Positions 63,779-64,000 of a DNA stretch of 64,000 nt are shown here, in pieces. Under the pieces are notes generated by a model. It did not search any database and was not told the origin of the DNA. It saw only the letters and a program-made list of their open reading frames with translations. The translations under genes were made by a program, and so were the position numbers. This stretch comes from Thamnaconus septentrionalis (Eukaryota > Chordata > Actinopteri > Tetraodontiformes > Monacanthidae). The DNA is taken from the NCBI GenBank assembly GCA_009823395.1, contig CM020503.1, forward strand, positions 3,715,001 to 3,779,000. The letters run 5' to 3'. Each line of letters starts with the position of its first letter. The stretch's first letter is position 1.

Positions 63779-64000
63779 CTGTTTGGGTGGGCAGGCACAC
63801 GAGGCAATACATTTTTTATTTTGGTTTGACGTCTTTAATGATTCTCAAAAAAAGCAGAGAGGAAAAATAACCTAATTGAAACAATACAACAACCCTCAAC
63901 AGCCAGACAACCATCAGACAAGAGATTAAAGCTCTACTGGCCAGTTAAGCTGCCACAGGTGGCTGATTGTGGTCAGGACTAAGACAACAGACGGCACCTC

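Overview
This is nuclear DNA of a ray-finned (teleost) fish. The genes are spliced with GT-AG introns, GC-rich promoters mark several first exons, and the intergenic DNA is AT-rich. The repeats are typical of teleosts: long CA/TG microsatellites, DANA/HE1-like tRNA-derived SINEs, many short hAT-like elements, L2-type LINE debris and a Penelope-like element.

Layout. (1) 695-3553, minus: tmem26, with its 3' exons beyond the left edge. (2) 5977-9352, plus: a six-exon gene best matched to cabcoco1 (C10orf107), divergent from tmem26 as in human 10q21. (3) 11926-14522: a PIF/Harbinger- or ISL2EU-like DNA transposon carrying an unbroken seven-exon Myb/SANT-like gene but no transposase. (4) About 14955-17230: a decayed Penelope-like retroelement with reverse-transcriptase remnants and a GIY-YIG domain, itself hit by a SINE. 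(5) 18123-24725, plus: xrcc6 (Ku70), whose introns hold two hAT-like elements and a MITE split by an L2 fragment. (6) 25649-29627, plus: an AIG1/GIMAP-like GTPase with an unusual N-terminus made by one hydrophobic exon and three homologous 51-bp exons. (7) 35012-39521, plus: josd1 (Josephin deubiquitinase) with long 5' leader exons. (8) 43205-49183, plus: cbx7 (Polycomb chromodomain protein) with a long acidic tract. (9) 58256-63778, minus: the C-terminal half of ep300 (end of the bromodomain-PHD/HAT core, ZZ, TAZ2, NCBD and Q-rich tail), running off the right edge. cbx7 and ep300 converge.

The human orthologues of xrcc6, josd1, cbx7 and ep300 all lie in 22q13, while tmem26 and cabcoco1 lie in 10q21. 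The change of synteny falls in the transposon-rich interval 9.4-17.5 kb. The cellular genes do not form one pathway. cbx7 (PRC1, H3K27me3 reader) and ep300 (H3K27 acetyltransferase) are functional antagonists that are neighbours here.

Three genes (xrcc6, josd1, ep300) show apparent single-base frame breaks in otherwise well-conserved exons. Those in josd1 and ep300 lie in or beside C/G runs, which looks more like consensus-sequence error than gene death. The strongest candidates for something undescribed are the tandem 17-residue exon modules of the GIMAP-like GTPase and the intact Myb-like gene inside a transposase-less element.
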